A stretch of 64,000 bases of DNA, taken from positions 62,001-126,000 of the forward strand of contig NZ_WVZN01000021.1 of the NCBI RefSeq assembly GCF_011772445.1. Direction: 5' to 3'. Under the pieces are notes generated by a model. It saw only the letters and a program-made list of their open reading frames with translations, did not search any database and was not told the origin of the DNA. Made by a program: the position numbers and the translations under genes. Positions within the stretch are counted from its first letter, which is position 1. Each line of letters starts with the position of its first letter. Origin of the DNA: Hydrogenophaga sp. Its GTDB lineage: Bacteria > Pseudomonadota > Gammaproteobacteria > Burkholderiales > Burkholderiaceae_C. Of this stretch, positions 8,433 through 21,844 are shown one piece after another.

Positions 8433-10892
8433 TCAGGTGTCGGGAACGACCTGGCCCACGGTCGCGGAGGATTTGGGCTCTTCAGGCGCTTCGGCCTCGG
8501 CGGCTTCCACGTCAGCGTGTGGCTTGTGTCGGGCGATCGCCTGCATCAGGTCCTGCGCCATGCCCTGCAAGAGCTTGATGTCGCGCTCGCTCAATCGTTT
8601 CGGTTCGGTGTCGAGCAGGCACAAGGAGCCGATCGCGCCGCCACGCTTCATGCGCAGCGGTGCACCCGCATAAAAGCGCAGGCCCGCGGCGCGCAGGTCC
8701 GGATTGGCGGCGAAGCGGGGGTCCTTCGCGATGTCGGGCACGAGCAGCACCTCGTCGCGAGCCACCACATGGCCGCACAGGGCGCGTTCACGCGGCCGTT
8801 CAAAGGCCTTGCCGCTGTCGATCACCACGTCCTGACCCTCCACGGAGCTGCGCAGCGCGCCGTGAAACCCCAACACGCGCAACTCGCTCTCGGTGACCAC
8901 CGTGACCATGGCCGCGGACACGTCGAAGATCGACGACGCGCGCTGCGCGGTGCGCTCGAACAGCTCGCTCAGCGCCGGCTCGTCGAGTGTGCCCAGCGCA
9001 CGCAACTGCCGCACGCGCTGCGCATCGTGGGGCGGTTCGGGTGCCTTCTCCCACTCGGTGGCGGTGGCGCCCAGGCTTTCTTGCGCGCGCAGGACGGCTT
9101 CGACGAGGGAGTCGGCCACGGCGTCGGCACCCAGCGTCTCCGCCAGCGCCGGATCGGCGAGCGCCTTGTCGTCGACGTTCCAGGCGCAGACGACGATGCG
9201 GGCCTGCGGCCAGCGCCGCTGGACGCGGCGGCAGGCGCGCCTTGCCGTGCGCCAGGGCTCGGGCGCAAACAGGGACAGACAGACCGTGCGCGGCGCGGGC
9301 CCGCTGATGTCGGCCAGCGATTCCGCGCTGCTGGCCAGGGCCGTGTCCGCGCGTGCGGGTGTGCCCTCCAGCGCCAGGGAATGGGCCAGCATGCGCGCGG
9401 CCAGGGTGTCGACCTCCCACTTGGCGCCCAGGCACAGCACGGTGGGCGTGGCCTGGTGCGCCGGTGGTGTCGGCTCGTGGAGCTCGTCCAGCAGTGCTTC
9501 CATGCCGGTGATGAGGCGCAGCCGGTGTTCCGAGGTCGACACCGTCTGGTAGTCGGCCACCGTGCGGCGCAGCACGGGCAGGGCGCAGTCCTGGTAGAAG
9601 GCCGGCGGCGAGTCGGCCTCTTGCGCCAGTTCGAGGCCCAGCTCCACGGCTTCGTCAACGTCGCCGCTCAGCAGGCGCTGGTACAGGCGAGTGGGCGCGT
9701 CCAGCGCGGGCGCGCTTCCCAGCAGGATGTTGAAGAACTGCAGCGCGGGCAGGTGTCGTCCGATGACCAGGAGGCAGACCGTCAAGGGCGTGGACATCAC
9801 CAGCCCCACCGGCCCCCACAGCGCGGTCCAGAAGGTGGCGGCCACGATGAGCGAGATGGCCGACAGGCCGGTGCTCGTGCCATAGAGCCAGGGCTCGACG
9901 ATGTTGTTGCTGATGAGTTCCAGCAGCACGATGAGGGCCAGCGTCCACAGCACCGTGGACCAGCCGGGGTCGACGGCGAAGGCCAGGGCCAGCGGGAACA
10001 CCGCCGAGACCATCGGGCCGACGTAGGGCACGTAACGCATCACCGCCGCCACGGCGCCCCAGAGGAACGCGCCCGGTACGCCCAGTAGCCAGAGCCCGAG
10101 GGCCATCGGGATGCCATAGCTCAGGTTGACCCACAACTGGACGATGAGGTAGCTCGAGATGCGCTCGCCCGCTTCGTCCATGGCGTCGGTGGCGCGGTGC
10201 AGATTGCCGCCCACGAGCCGTATGAGGCGGTCGCGCAGATCGAGGCGGTCGAGCAGGATCAGGAAGGTGAAGACCAGCACGATGCCCGCCGTGAGCAGGG
10301 GGCTGGCGACGCGCTCGAGGCCTTCCAGGGCACGGTCCAGCGGTGAGCGGCTTTCTCCCAGGATCTCGACTTGCTGCACCCGGGAGGCACCGGAGGGTTT
10401 GGCGGTGGCCTCGGCCGCGATGTTGCTGGCCTCGCGCTGCACCAGCGTGACGGTGCGTGTGATCCCGTCGAACATGCCCGGTGCGCGCACCGCCTGGCGC
10501 AGGTCGACCAGCTTGCGCTTGATGGTCTGCTGGTAGGTGGGCAGCTCGGCGCTGAGTTCGCGCACTTCACTCGCCATGAAGGCGAAGGAGCCGCCGATCA
10601 GCGCCAGCGCGAGCGTCACCACGGTGATGACGGACAGCAGGTGCGGCAGGCCCCAACGGCGCAGACGCGTCACCAGCGGACCGAGCACGAATCCCAGCAG
10701 GATGGCCAGGGCGAGCGGGATCAGGATCTCGCGGCCAAGGTACAGGCCCGCCAGCACCAGCGCCACGAGCAGCGCGCCCGCGGCGATGTGCACGATCTTG
10801 GCGGCGGCGAGCGTGTCGGTTTCCGCCTGCGGCGGCGGCACGGCCACGCGGTCGGCGGGGCGCTTCTGCTCGGGGGCGTGGGTCAGGGGCAT
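8433..10892 (-). CDS. AI-2E family permease fused to a C-terminal GAF domain
   Basis: An 819-residue fusion. Residues about 30-390 form an AI-2E/PerM-type permease with roughly seven to eight membrane segments and the family signature around VPYVGPMVSAVFP and LISNNIVEPWLYG. Residues about 390-640 form a soluble linker with an alpha/beta segment that vaguely resembles a B12-binding Rossmann fold but lacks the cobalamin ligand motif. Residues about 640-790 look like a GAF domain (LCGHVVARDEVLLVPDIAKDPRF, FYAGAPLRM, IGSLCLLD). The family usually has about 360 residues and no sensor. A ligand- or redox-gated exporter is an inference; the substrate is unknown. Confidence 0.85.
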   Translation of the reverse strand: MPLTHAPEQKRPADRVAVPPPQAETDTLAAAKIVHIAAGALLVALVLAGLYLGREILIPLALAILLGFVLGPLVTRLRRWGLPHLLSVITVVTLALALIGGSFAFMASEVRELSAELPTYQQTIKRKLVDLRQAVRAPGMFDGITRTVTLVQREASNIAAEATAKPSGASRVQQVEILGESRSPLDRALEGLERVASPLLTAGIVLVFTFLILLDRLDLRDRLIRLVGGNLHRATDAMDEAGERISSYLIVQLWVNLSYGIPMALGLWLLGVPGAFLWGAVAAVMRYVPYVGPMVSAVFPLALAFAVDPGWSTVLWTLALIVLLELISNNIVEPWLYGTSTGLSAISLIVAATFWTALWGPVGLVMSTPLTVCLLVIGRHLPALQFFNILLGSAPALDAPTRLYQRLLSGDVDEAVELGLELAQEADSPPAFYQDCALPVLRRTVADYQTVSTSEHRLRLITGMEALLDELHEPTPPAHQATPTVLCLGAKWEVDTLAARMLAHSLALEGTPARADTALASSAESLADISGPAPRTVCLSLFAPEPWRTARRACRRVQRRWPQARIVVCAWNVDDKALADPALAETLGADAVADSLVEAVLRAQESLGATATEWEKAPEPPHDAQRVRQLRALGTLDEPALSELFERTAQRASSIFDVSAAMVTVVTESELRVLGFHGALRSSVEGQDVVIDSGKAFERPRERALCGHVVARDEVLLVPDIAKDPRFAANPDLRAAGLRFYAGAPLRMKRGGAIGSLCLLDTEPKRLSERDIKLLQGMAQDLMQAIARHKPHADVEAAEAEAPEEPKSSATVGQVVPDT

Positions 10893-10951
10893 GTGCGGGT
10901 GTCTCCCTTCCCGGCCGGGCGGACGTCCGCCCCTGCGGGAAGCGTCGCCGG

Positions 10952-11203
10952 TTACTTCTTCCCCTTGAACATTCCCCAGATCACCAGGAGCACGATCGCG
11001 CCGATGACGGAGGCGATGAAGCCGGCCGCCTGGCCCGGTGCGTAGAAGCCGAGCGCCGCGCCCAGGTAGGTGGCGACGAAAGCGCCCGCGATGCCGAGCA
11101 CGGCCGTCATGATCCAGCCCATGCTGTCGTCGCCGGGCTTGAGCATGCGGGCCACGAAGCCGGCGATGAGACCGATGAGGATGGTGCCGAGAATGGACAT
11201 CAT
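10952..11203 (-). CDS. GlsB/YeaQ/YmgE family small membrane protein
   Basis: An 83-residue protein with three hydrophobic glycine-rich segments (GTILIGLIAGFVARML, ITAVLGIAGAFVATYLG, IASVIGAIVLLVIWG). The layout is typical of the transglycosylase-associated/GlsB stress proteins, whose biochemical role is not settled. A strong ribosome-binding site (AGGAGG) lies a few bases before the ATG at 11203. Confidence 0.88.
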   Translation of the reverse strand: MMSILGTILIGLIAGFVARMLKPGDDSMGWIMTAVLGIAGAFVATYLGAALGFYAPGQAAGFIASVIGAIVLLVIWGMFKGKK

Positions 11204-11285
11204 GGTGGGAGCCTCCTGTGGGGGTTGGAACGGGCCGCCGTTGGACGGCCCGGGCCCACTGTAGCGCGCTTCCAGCGCGCGTGGC

Positions 11286-13243
<1,958 letters not shown>

Positions 13244-13247
<4 letters not shown>

Positions 13248-14119
13248 GCCGAGGCCTCCAGCAGGTCGTCGCGTGTGAGCAGCAGCACCTGGTCATCGCC
13301 GGCGCTGGTGCTCAGCCACACGGGGCTTACGCGCGGGAAGGCCAGGTCGAAGTAGGCGCGCTCGTGACCGATCTCGAGCACCAGCACGCCTTGCGGGGCC
13401 AGCTGCGCAGGCGCGTCACGCAGGAAGGCGCGGATGAAGTCCATGCCGTCGGCCCCACCCGCCAGCGCGAGCGCGGGCTCGGCGCGGAACTCGGGTGGCA
13501 GCTCGGCCATGCTGCGGTTGTTCACGTAGGGCGGGTTGCAGAGGATGAGGTCCCAGGGGCCGGGGCAGGCGGCGAGGCCATCGCTTTCGATGAGGGTGAT
13601 GCGATCGGCCAGGCCGTGCTTGTCCACGTTGATGCGCGCCACCTGCAGCGCTTCGCGAGAGAGGTCGGCGCCGGTGACACGCACCTCGGGCCATGCCATG
13701 GCCGCGAGCACGGCCAGGCTGCCGTTGCCGGTGCACAGGTCCAGCACGCGAACGGTGGTGTCGCTCAACCAGGGGTCGATGCCGCCGTTGGCGATGAGCT
13801 CGGCAATGAAGCTGCGCGGCACGATGGTGCGGCGGTCCACGTGGAAGGGCACGCCCTGCAGCCAGGCCTCTTGCGTGAGGTAGGCGGCGGGTTCGCGTGT
13901 GGTGATGCGCCGGTCGATCAAGGCGTTGACCGCGGCAGCCGCGTCGGGGGAGACGGCGTCGGTGGCGTGTGCGTCGAGCTCGGTATCGAGTGGCAGGCCC
14001 AGGCGGCACAGCACGAGCCAGGCGGCCTCGTCGCGGGCGTTGGTGGTGCCGTGGCCATAGGCCAGGTTCGCGGCGGCCAGGCGCGATTCGGCCTGGGCCA
14101 GCAGTTCTTGCAGGTTCAC
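13244..14119 (-). CDS. prmB: 50S ribosomal protein L3 N5-glutamine methyltransferase PrmB
   Basis: SAM-dependent enzyme that methylates a glutamine of ribosomal protein L3. The 291-residue product has an N-terminal helical domain and a Rossmann domain with motif I DLCTGNGSLAV (about residue 127) and catalytic NPPY (about residue 193). The following YVNNRSMAELPPEFR is typical of PrmB rather than PrmC. The start codon is GTG, four bases after the dapE stop. It is placed between dapE and the ABC-F gene on the same strand and overlaps the latter by four bases. Confidence 0.9.
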
Positions 14120-14123
14120 GTTG

Positions 14124-16490
<2,367 letters not shown>

Positions 16491-16498
16491 TCAATCGA

Positions 16499-17332
16499 TC
16501 AATCGCGCAGAAGGTCGTTCAGGCTGGTCTTGGCGCGCGTCTGCGCGTCCACCGTCTTGACGATGACCGCCGCGTAGGTGCTGTAGGCCTTGCCGTCCGC
16601 CGTCTGCTTGGGCAGGCCGCCGCTGATGACCACGCTGCCCGCGGGCACGCGGCCGTAGAGGATCTCGCCGGTGTCGCGCTTGAAGATAGGGGTGCTCTGG
16701 CCGATATACACGCCCATGCCCAGCACCGAGTTCTCCTCGACGATGACGCCCTCGACGACCTCGGAGCGCGCGCCGATGAAGCAGTTGTCCTCGATGATGG
16801 TGGGGTTGGCCTGCAGCGGCTCGAGCACGCCGCCCAGGCCCACGCCGCCGGAGAGGTGCACGTTCTTGCCCACCTGGGCGCAACTGCCCACGGTGGCCCA
16901 GGTGTCGACCATGGTGCCTTCGTCCACATAGGCGCCGATGTTCACGTAGCTGGGCATGAGGATCGCGCCCTTGGCGATGAAACTGCCGCGGCGGGCCACG
17001 GCCGGCGGCACCACGCGCACGCCGGTGGCCTTCATTTCGTCGGCCGAGAGGTGGGAGAACTTGGTCTGCACCTTGTCGAAGAAGCCCAGGTCGCCGGCGC
17101 GCATGATCTCGTTGTCCTTGAGGCGGAAGGACAGCAGCACGGCCTTCTTGATCCACTGGTTCACGGTCCACTGGCCCACGCCCTGGCGCGTGGCCACGCG
17201 CAGGCGGCCCTTGTTGAGTTCGGCGATCACGTGCTCGACCGCATCGCCCACCTCTTTCGGCGCGGCCGACGGCGAGAGCGTGGCGCGGTTGTCCCAGGCG
17301 GTGTCGATGATGGCTTGCAGTTGTTGGCTCAT
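16499..17332 (-). CDS. dapD: Tetrahydrodipicolinate N-succinyltransferase
   Basis: Transfers succinyl from succinyl-CoA to tetrahydrodipicolinate, the committed step of the succinylase lysine/DAP route. The 277-residue product starts [16 protein letters not shown]. It has an N-terminal helical domain followed by hexapeptide repeats of a left-handed beta helix ([48 protein letters not shown]). A longer in-frame start at 17434 would overlap dapC and is rejected. Trimeric and cytosolic by family. Confidence 0.96.
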   Translation of the reverse strand: MSQQLQAIIDTAWDNRATLSPSAAPKEVGDAVEHVIAELNKGRLRVATRQGVGQWTVNQWIKKAVLLSFRLKDNEIMRAGDLGFFDKVQTKFSHLSADEMKATGVRVVPPAVARRGSFIAKGAILMPSYVNIGAYVDEGTMVDTWATVGSCAQVGKNVHLSGGVGLGGVLEPLQANPTIIEDNCFIGARSEVVEGVIVEENSVLGMGVYIGQSTPIFKRDTGEILYGRVPAGSVVISGGLPKQTADGKAYSTYAAVIVKTVDAQTRAKTSLNDLLRD

Positions 17333-17366
17333 TGGAATGAAACGTTGAGGTTCAAGGGAAACGGGG

Positions 17367-18590
17367 TCAGGCGTTGGCGCGGCAGAAGGCAGCGATGCGC
17401 TGCGCGGCTTCGAGGCACTCGTCGACGCCGGCAACCAGGGCCAGGCGCACCCGGCCGGTGCCGGGGTTGGTGCCCCGCGCGGTGCGCGCGAGGTAGCTGC
17501 CGGGCAGGGCGGTCACATTGTATTGAGCGAGCAGTTCGCGGGCGAAGGCCTCGTCCGCGCTGAGACCGGGGGTGTGCGAGGCGAAGCGGGCGGGCACGCC
17601 GGCCCACAGGTAGAACGAGGCGTCGGGCAGGGCCACGTCGAGCACCTCGGCCAATAGGGGCGTGACCTGGGCGAATTTCTCGCGGTACAGGCGGCGGTTC
17701 TCCACCACATGGTCTTCATCGCTCCAGGCGGCGATGCTGGCCTCCTGCACCACCGGGCTCATGGCGCCGCCGTGGTAGGTGCGGTAGAGCAGGAAGGGCT
17801 TGATGAGCGCGGCGTCGCCCGCCACGAAGCCGCTGCGCAGGCCGGGCACGTTGCTGCGCTTGGACAGGCTGGTGAAGGCGATCAGACGGCGGAAATCCGT
17901 GCGGCCGAGTTGCTGGGCGGCCTGCAGGCCGCCCAGGGGCGCCTCGTCGCGGAACCAGATCTCGCTGTAGCACTCGTCCGAGGCGATGACGAAGCCGTGC
18001 CGGTCGCTCAGCTCGAACAGGCGGCGCCACTCGTCCAGCGGCATCACGGCGCCAGCCGGGTTGCCGGGGGAGCAGACGTAGATGAGCTGGGTGCGGGCCC
18101 ACACGTCTTCGGGTACGCCGTCCCAGTCCACGGCGAAGTTGCGTTCCGCCACGCTGGGCACGTAGTGCGGCTCGGCGCCCGCGAGCAGGGCCGCGCCTTC
18201 GTAGATTTGATAGAAGGGATTGGGGCAGAGCACCGTGGCGCCGGGCCGGGTGGGGTCGACTACCACCTGGGCGAAGGCGAACAGCGCCTCGCGCGAGCCG
18301 TTGATGGGCAGTACCTGCGTGGCCGGGTCGAGCGCCACGCCGTAGCGGCGTTGCACCCAGCCGGCACAGGCTTCGCGCAGCGCCGGGGTGCCGGCGGTGG
18401 CGGGGTAGTTCGACAGGCCGTCGTCCAGAGCGTCGGCCAGGGCGCGCTTGAGGAAATCGGGGGCCGCGTGCTTCGGTTCGCCGATGCCCAGGCTGATGGG
18501 GTGGTGGGCGGGCGAGGGCTTGACGCCCGCGAAGAGCTGGCGCAGCCGCTCGAAGGGGTAGGGCTGCAGCCGCTGGAGCAGGGGGTTCAT
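17367..18590 (-). CDS. dapC: Succinyldiaminopimelate transaminase
   Basis: PLP enzyme that converts N-succinyl-2-amino-6-oxopimelate to N-succinyl-LL-DAP using glutamate. The 407-residue class I/II aminotransferase has the SPGNPAG motif near 174-180, the SDECYSE motif near 204-210, and the PLP lysine in [10 protein letters not shown] (Lys244). It is the first gene of a minus-strand block dapC-dapD-pilU-dapE-prmB. A GATAAT -10-like hexamer (18604-18599) ends only eight bases before the ATG, with no ribosome-binding site, so the transcript may be leaderless. Confidence 0.93.
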   Translation of the reverse strand: MNPLLQRLQPYPFERLRQLFAGVKPSPAHHPISLGIGEPKHAAPDFLKRALADALDDGLSNYPATAGTPALREACAGWVQRRYGVALDPATQVLPINGSREALFAFAQVVVDPTRPGATVLCPNPFYQIYEGAALLAGAEPHYVPSVAERNFAVDWDGVPEDVWARTQLIYVCSPGNPAGAVMPLDEWRRLFELSDRHGFVIASDECYSEIWFRDEAPLGGLQAAQQLGRTDFRRLIAFTSLSKRSNVPGLRSGFVAGDAALIKPFLLYRTYHGGAMSPVVQEASIAAWSDEDHVVENRRLYREKFAQVTPLLAEVLDVALPDASFYLWAGVPARFASHTPGLSADEAFARELLAQYNVTALPGSYLARTARGTNPGTGRVRLALVAGVDECLEAAQRIAAFCRANA

Positions 18591-18790
18591 GGCCCGGGAT
18601 TATCGGGGGTGCGGGGGTATGCGCCGGGCGATCGGCGATTCATGACGGCGGGTCGACAGGCCGGCTGGATGGCTGGGGCGGGAACGTGGCGGCGGTGCGC
18701 CACCACGAAGCGGCACCCGTCACAACGCCGGACGCGGTGCCGTCGCTGCCGGCGACCAGCGTGACTTGCCCCATTTTTTCAGGCTTCCCG
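18591..18790. other. Intergenic region upstream of the effector-like gene
   Basis: A 200-base gap between divergent genes. It contains the dapC -10-like hexamer at 18599-18604. The other end has a T-run (CCATTTTTTCAGG, about 18770-18783) just before ATG 18791 but no good ribosome-binding site. No clear promoter with both elements, and no PIP/hrp-type box, was recognised by eye. Confidence 0.5.
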
Positions 18791-20281
18791 ATGAGATCCT
18801 TTTCCTCCACCTTCTCCTCCAAGCTCACGTTCGGTCGACGTGCGAAATACGAGCGCCTTGACGACAGTTCGAGCGGCAGCGAAAAGGCACGCAAGAGCAA
18901 CAAGTCCGGGAAGCCCGGCGGCCACCAGGCGGACAATGCGAAGCCTGTTCAGCGCTCAAAGGCCAAGAGCAGGCCGCCCACCATCCCCAGTGCGCTCAAG
19001 AACACCCGGAAGCCCTCTGCATCGACCAACCGCCGGCCCGACGACGCGCCGGTGGTGAACGAGACGGTCAAGCTCGCATCGGAAGCGGCGCGGGCTTTAC
19101 CGTCCAATTTCGAGCCTGTGCGCAAGGCCTTGGGGCTGTCGGTGGAGCAGGCGCTGAGGTGCTTCGACGGCGCGCAGGGGGCCCATGCCCGGACTGTGGT
19201 TGAGGACATGAATCCCTTCGGCGTGAACGGGGATGGGCAGTTGCAGATGCACGCCCAACACGCGTGGGACTTGATCGCTTACGTCCTGCCACCTGAGCTG
19301 ATCTTCAGGTTCCTGGCAGCACTGGACACCACCAGTCTGGTGGCACTGATCCGAGAAATGCAGGCATGGCGCTTCCACGACCACGCAAGCCGCCATTGGA
19401 TGGGGCCCGCGACGAACGATCGTCTGGCGGCCATGATGGCGTTTGATGCGGCGTACACCCGGCTGTTCACGGATCGATTGGCAAACGCCCGGCAAGCGAC
19501 GGGTTCCGAGCTTGGCCCCATCCTGGACGAACTGGGCCTGTTGTTGGCGGCGGCGCCCATCTGGACGGTGGGTGATCTCTTCAAGCTGCTCGACAAGGAG
19601 TCCAGGCTTCCCGAGTTTCAAACCGACACGGCGTTCGTCAAAGGCTGGAACGCAGCCCACGAGAACGTGACGCTGGCCGAGAAAAAATTCAGTGACGACG
19701 CCGAAAAGAAAGAGTGCGTGCTGGCCTTCCTTGAGGAGATGAACCTGTCGGATGAGCGGGACCGGGCTCTGATCTTCGAGAGCCCGCCACTGCTGAACGC
19801 GATCTACGAAGCGCAAGACAGTGAAGTGTTTGACGGGCACGCTGTCATGTACGGCGACAAGCTCGGTCTGTTCCGCGAGTTGGTCAACACGGCCCCGGCC
19901 CTGGCATGGCGTTATCTGAGTTCCACCTCAGCAAGACAGGACCTGATGGGCCGTCACCGGGCCTATGTCCAACCGCTGCTGGAGCGGATTGCCGATCTCT
20001 CCGCGGACGGTGTGAGCGCAGAGGTCGACGTGCTCGTGAGGTCGGTCGTGAACCGGGTGGCGGAATTCGACGGCCCCGGCAAGGACGCGGATGTGCCCGC
20101 CAAGATCCTCGCCAACTGGATGGAGGTGCTGCCGCCACCCGCACGCAGCCTGCTGAAGCAGGCGCTTGGCGAGGCGTTCAAGCCCGCCAGCATCGATCGG
20201 TGGCTCCAACGGAGCGAACACCTGAACGGGGTCTGGCAGGCGACGGCAACGCCGGACGCCAACGCCAGCCTCGTGGGTTGA
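18791..20281 (+). CDS. Unrecognised protein; possible type III secreted effector
   Basis: I do not recognise this 496-residue protein. Its first 100 or so residues are disordered and rich in Ser, Lys, Arg and Pro (start MRSFSSTFSSKLTFGRR). The rest is predicted helical and soluble, without a signal peptide or membrane segment. A serine-rich, amphipathic, basic N-terminus is typical of type III secretion signals. The downstream gene looks like a CesT-type chaperone, so an effector/chaperone pair is the working idea, not a demonstrated function. Base composition is visibly less GC-rich than its neighbours, which suggests transfer. The start is uncertain: the frame is open from 18686, and ATG 18791 has no clear ribosome-binding site. 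Confidence 0.6.
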   Translation: MRSFSSTFSSKLTFGRRAKYERLDDSSSGSEKARKSNKSGKPGGHQADNAKPVQRSKAKSRPPTIPSALKNTRKPSASTNRRPDDAPVVNETVKLASEAARALPSNFEPVRKALGLSVEQALRCFDGAQGAHARTVVEDMNPFGVNGDGQLQMHAQHAWDLIAYVLPPELIFRFLAALDTTSLVALIREMQAWRFHDHASRHWMGPATNDRLAAMMAFDAAYTRLFTDRLANARQATGSELGPILDELGLLLAAAPIWTVGDLFKLLDKESRLPEFQTDTAFVKGWNAAHENVTLAEKKFSDDAEKKECVLAFLEEMNLSDERDRALIFESPPLLNAIYEAQDSEVFDGHAVMYGDKLGLFRELVNTAPALAWRYLSSTSARQDLMGRHRAYVQPLLERIADLSADGVSAEVDVLVRSVVNRVAEFDGPGKDADVPAKILANWMEVLPPPARSLLKQALGEAFKPASIDRWLQRSEHLNGVWQATATPDANASLVG

Positions 20282-20324
20282 CGGGCGTCGACCATCTCTC
20301 TTGCACGGCCCAGCGGATACCCCC

Positions 20325-20828
20325 ATGTCGCGCACCCACCTCGCCAAACTCGTCCAGGCCTACCTGCTACTGCCCGGCGCCCAGCCGGGTGGCCGCTCAC
20401 CCGACGACGCCTTCACCCTGCTGTCGCCGATCGACGGACACTGCGTCGCCATCGACTGGTGCCCGGTCGATGACACGGCGCTGATCTGCGCGCATCCGTT
20501 CGACGGACACGCGTCACACGCGGATGGTGTCGGCGCTGACGACGGCGACCAGGAAGCGATCGACGACCTCGGTCGTGACGAATTGGGCCAGTGGTGGCTG
20601 CACGAGGACCTCGTCACCGGGCGAACCACGCTGGCCTTGCGGGCGTCGGTGGGCGCCTGGACGCTGGACGATTTCTCGCGCGCGTTCGACGTCTTTTCCC
20701 GGCGCCTGGCGTCAATGGCCGCAGCGGCTGACGCGGGCACGCCCATGGCGGCTTCCGAGGGAGGCGCGCCAGACGCTGGCGAAGTGGCCGAGGCCCACGG
20801 CAGCCTGTTCCTGCTGCCGCGGGCCTGA
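20325..20828 (+). CDS. Unrecognised small acidic protein; possible CesT-like type III chaperone
   Basis: A 167-residue acidic protein, 43 bases after the effector-like gene and on the same strand. It has an N-terminal amphipathic helix (HLAKLVQAYLLLPGA), a central beta-rich part, WWLHEDLVTGRTTLALRASV, and a C-terminal helix LDDFSRAFDVFSRRLASM. This order and the size resemble class I type III secretion chaperones of the CesT/SicP fold, which bind the N-terminus of a neighbouring effector. The likeness is by eye only, and sequence identity to known chaperones is low. An upstream GTG/ATG at 20301 is possible, but 20325 fits the folded part better. Confidence 0.6.
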   Translation: MSRTHLAKLVQAYLLLPGAQPGGRSPDDAFTLLSPIDGHCVAIDWCPVDDTALICAHPFDGHASHADGVGADDGDQEAIDDLGRDELGQWWLHEDLVTGRTTLALRASVGAWTLDDFSRAFDVFSRRLASMAAAADAGTPMAASEGGAPDAGEVAEAHGSLFLLPRA

Positions 20829-20849
20829 CCCGCCGGGGCGCTTGCCCTG

Positions 20850-21611
20850 TCAGGCGCGCGCGGCCCGCAGCGCCCGCCCCCGCAGGTGCTGGTACAGCTG
20901 ATCCAGCGACAGCAGCACGGTCAGCATCACCGTGGTGGCGATCACCAGCAGCGGCAGGCGGAAGGCCGAGATGAAGCCCGTGCCCTGCGGAATGGCGGCG
21001 CGTTCGGTGGTGGTGCACACGAACTCGGCCGCGGCCATGCCGGTGTAGTGCATGGCGCACACGGCGATGCCCATCACCACCGAGGCGGCCACGCGGCGCG
21101 CCAGGGTCTTGCTGTTGAAGGCCAGCCAGAGCGCCGCGGTGGCGGCCACCACGGCGATCACCATGGACGCGCCCACCAGCGCCATGTCCCAGGTGATGAA
21201 GCCGTAGATCTTCAGGCCGAACATGCCCAGGTAGTGCATGACCACCACGCTCATGCCCAGCAGCACGCCTGCGCTGAGCAGCCGGGTGAAGCTCTCGGGC
21301 CGTTGCGCGGCGAAGGCCACCGAACCGGCGGTGGCCAGGATGGCGGCCACCAGGGAAGTCAGCGTTTCCAGCATGGCGTAGCTGCTGCCCACGTCCATCT
21401 GCAGGGCCAGCATGCCGATGAAGTGCATGGACCACACGCCCACGCCACCCAGGGCGATGCCCACGGTGAACACGCTGTTCCAGTCCAGCGCGCCGCGCCG
21501 GTTGCGGATGCGGGTGGCCGCGCTGAGGGCCACGAAGGAGCCGATGACGGCGAAAGCGAAAGACAGGGCGATGAGGCCGGGATCCCAGTTGGTGTTGACG
21601 ATGGTGTTCAT
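20850..21611 (-). CDS. Stand-alone MHYT-domain membrane sensor
   Basis: A 253-residue integral membrane protein with about seven hydrophobic helices. It has three MHYT-type motifs (SMHFIGM, VMHYLGM, AMHYTGM), proposed to bind copper and sense O2, CO or NO. Most MHYT proteins carry a cytoplasmic GGDEF, EAL or kinase output domain. This one ends after the last helix with a short basic tail (LRGRALRAARA). It may act through a partner or be a reduced sensor. ATG 21611 (MNTIVNTNWDPG) was preferred to a longer frame. Confidence 0.85.
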   Translation of the reverse strand: MNTIVNTNWDPGLIALSFAFAVIGSFVALSAATRIRNRRGALDWNSVFTVGIALGGVGVWSMHFIGMLALQMDVGSSYAMLETLTSLVAAILATAGSVAFAAQRPESFTRLLSAGVLLGMSVVVMHYLGMFGLKIYGFITWDMALVGASMVIAVVAATAALWLAFNSKTLARRVAASVVMGIAVCAMHYTGMAAAEFVCTTTERAAIPQGTGFISAFRLPLLVIATTVMLTVLLSLDQLYQHLRGRALRAARA

Positions 21612-21844
21612 GGGGAAGGCGCGGTGTGATGACTTGGTTTGCAGAACGTGGCCGATTCTGTTGGCATGCTTCTGATGAAACAAGCTGTTACCTGTGCCCA
21701 ATGGCCGACGCCGTTAAAACGTCCCGTTAAAAACCGCACCATCCTTGCCGTTCGGGGGCGCCACAGAGCCGCAGGTATCATCCCGCGAGGGTCCGCCCGT
21801 CCGGACCCGCCGCCTCCCGCCAACGCCGCATCACCCGGACCGCC
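21612..21844. other. Divergent intergenic region MHYT/smc
   Basis: A 233-base gap holding the promoters of two divergent genes. Two direct copies of CCGTTAAAA lie at 21711-21719 and 21724-21732, with starts 13 bases apart. They are the only clear sequence motif noticed here and could be a binding site or chance. No RNA gene or terminator was recognised. Confidence 0.5.
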
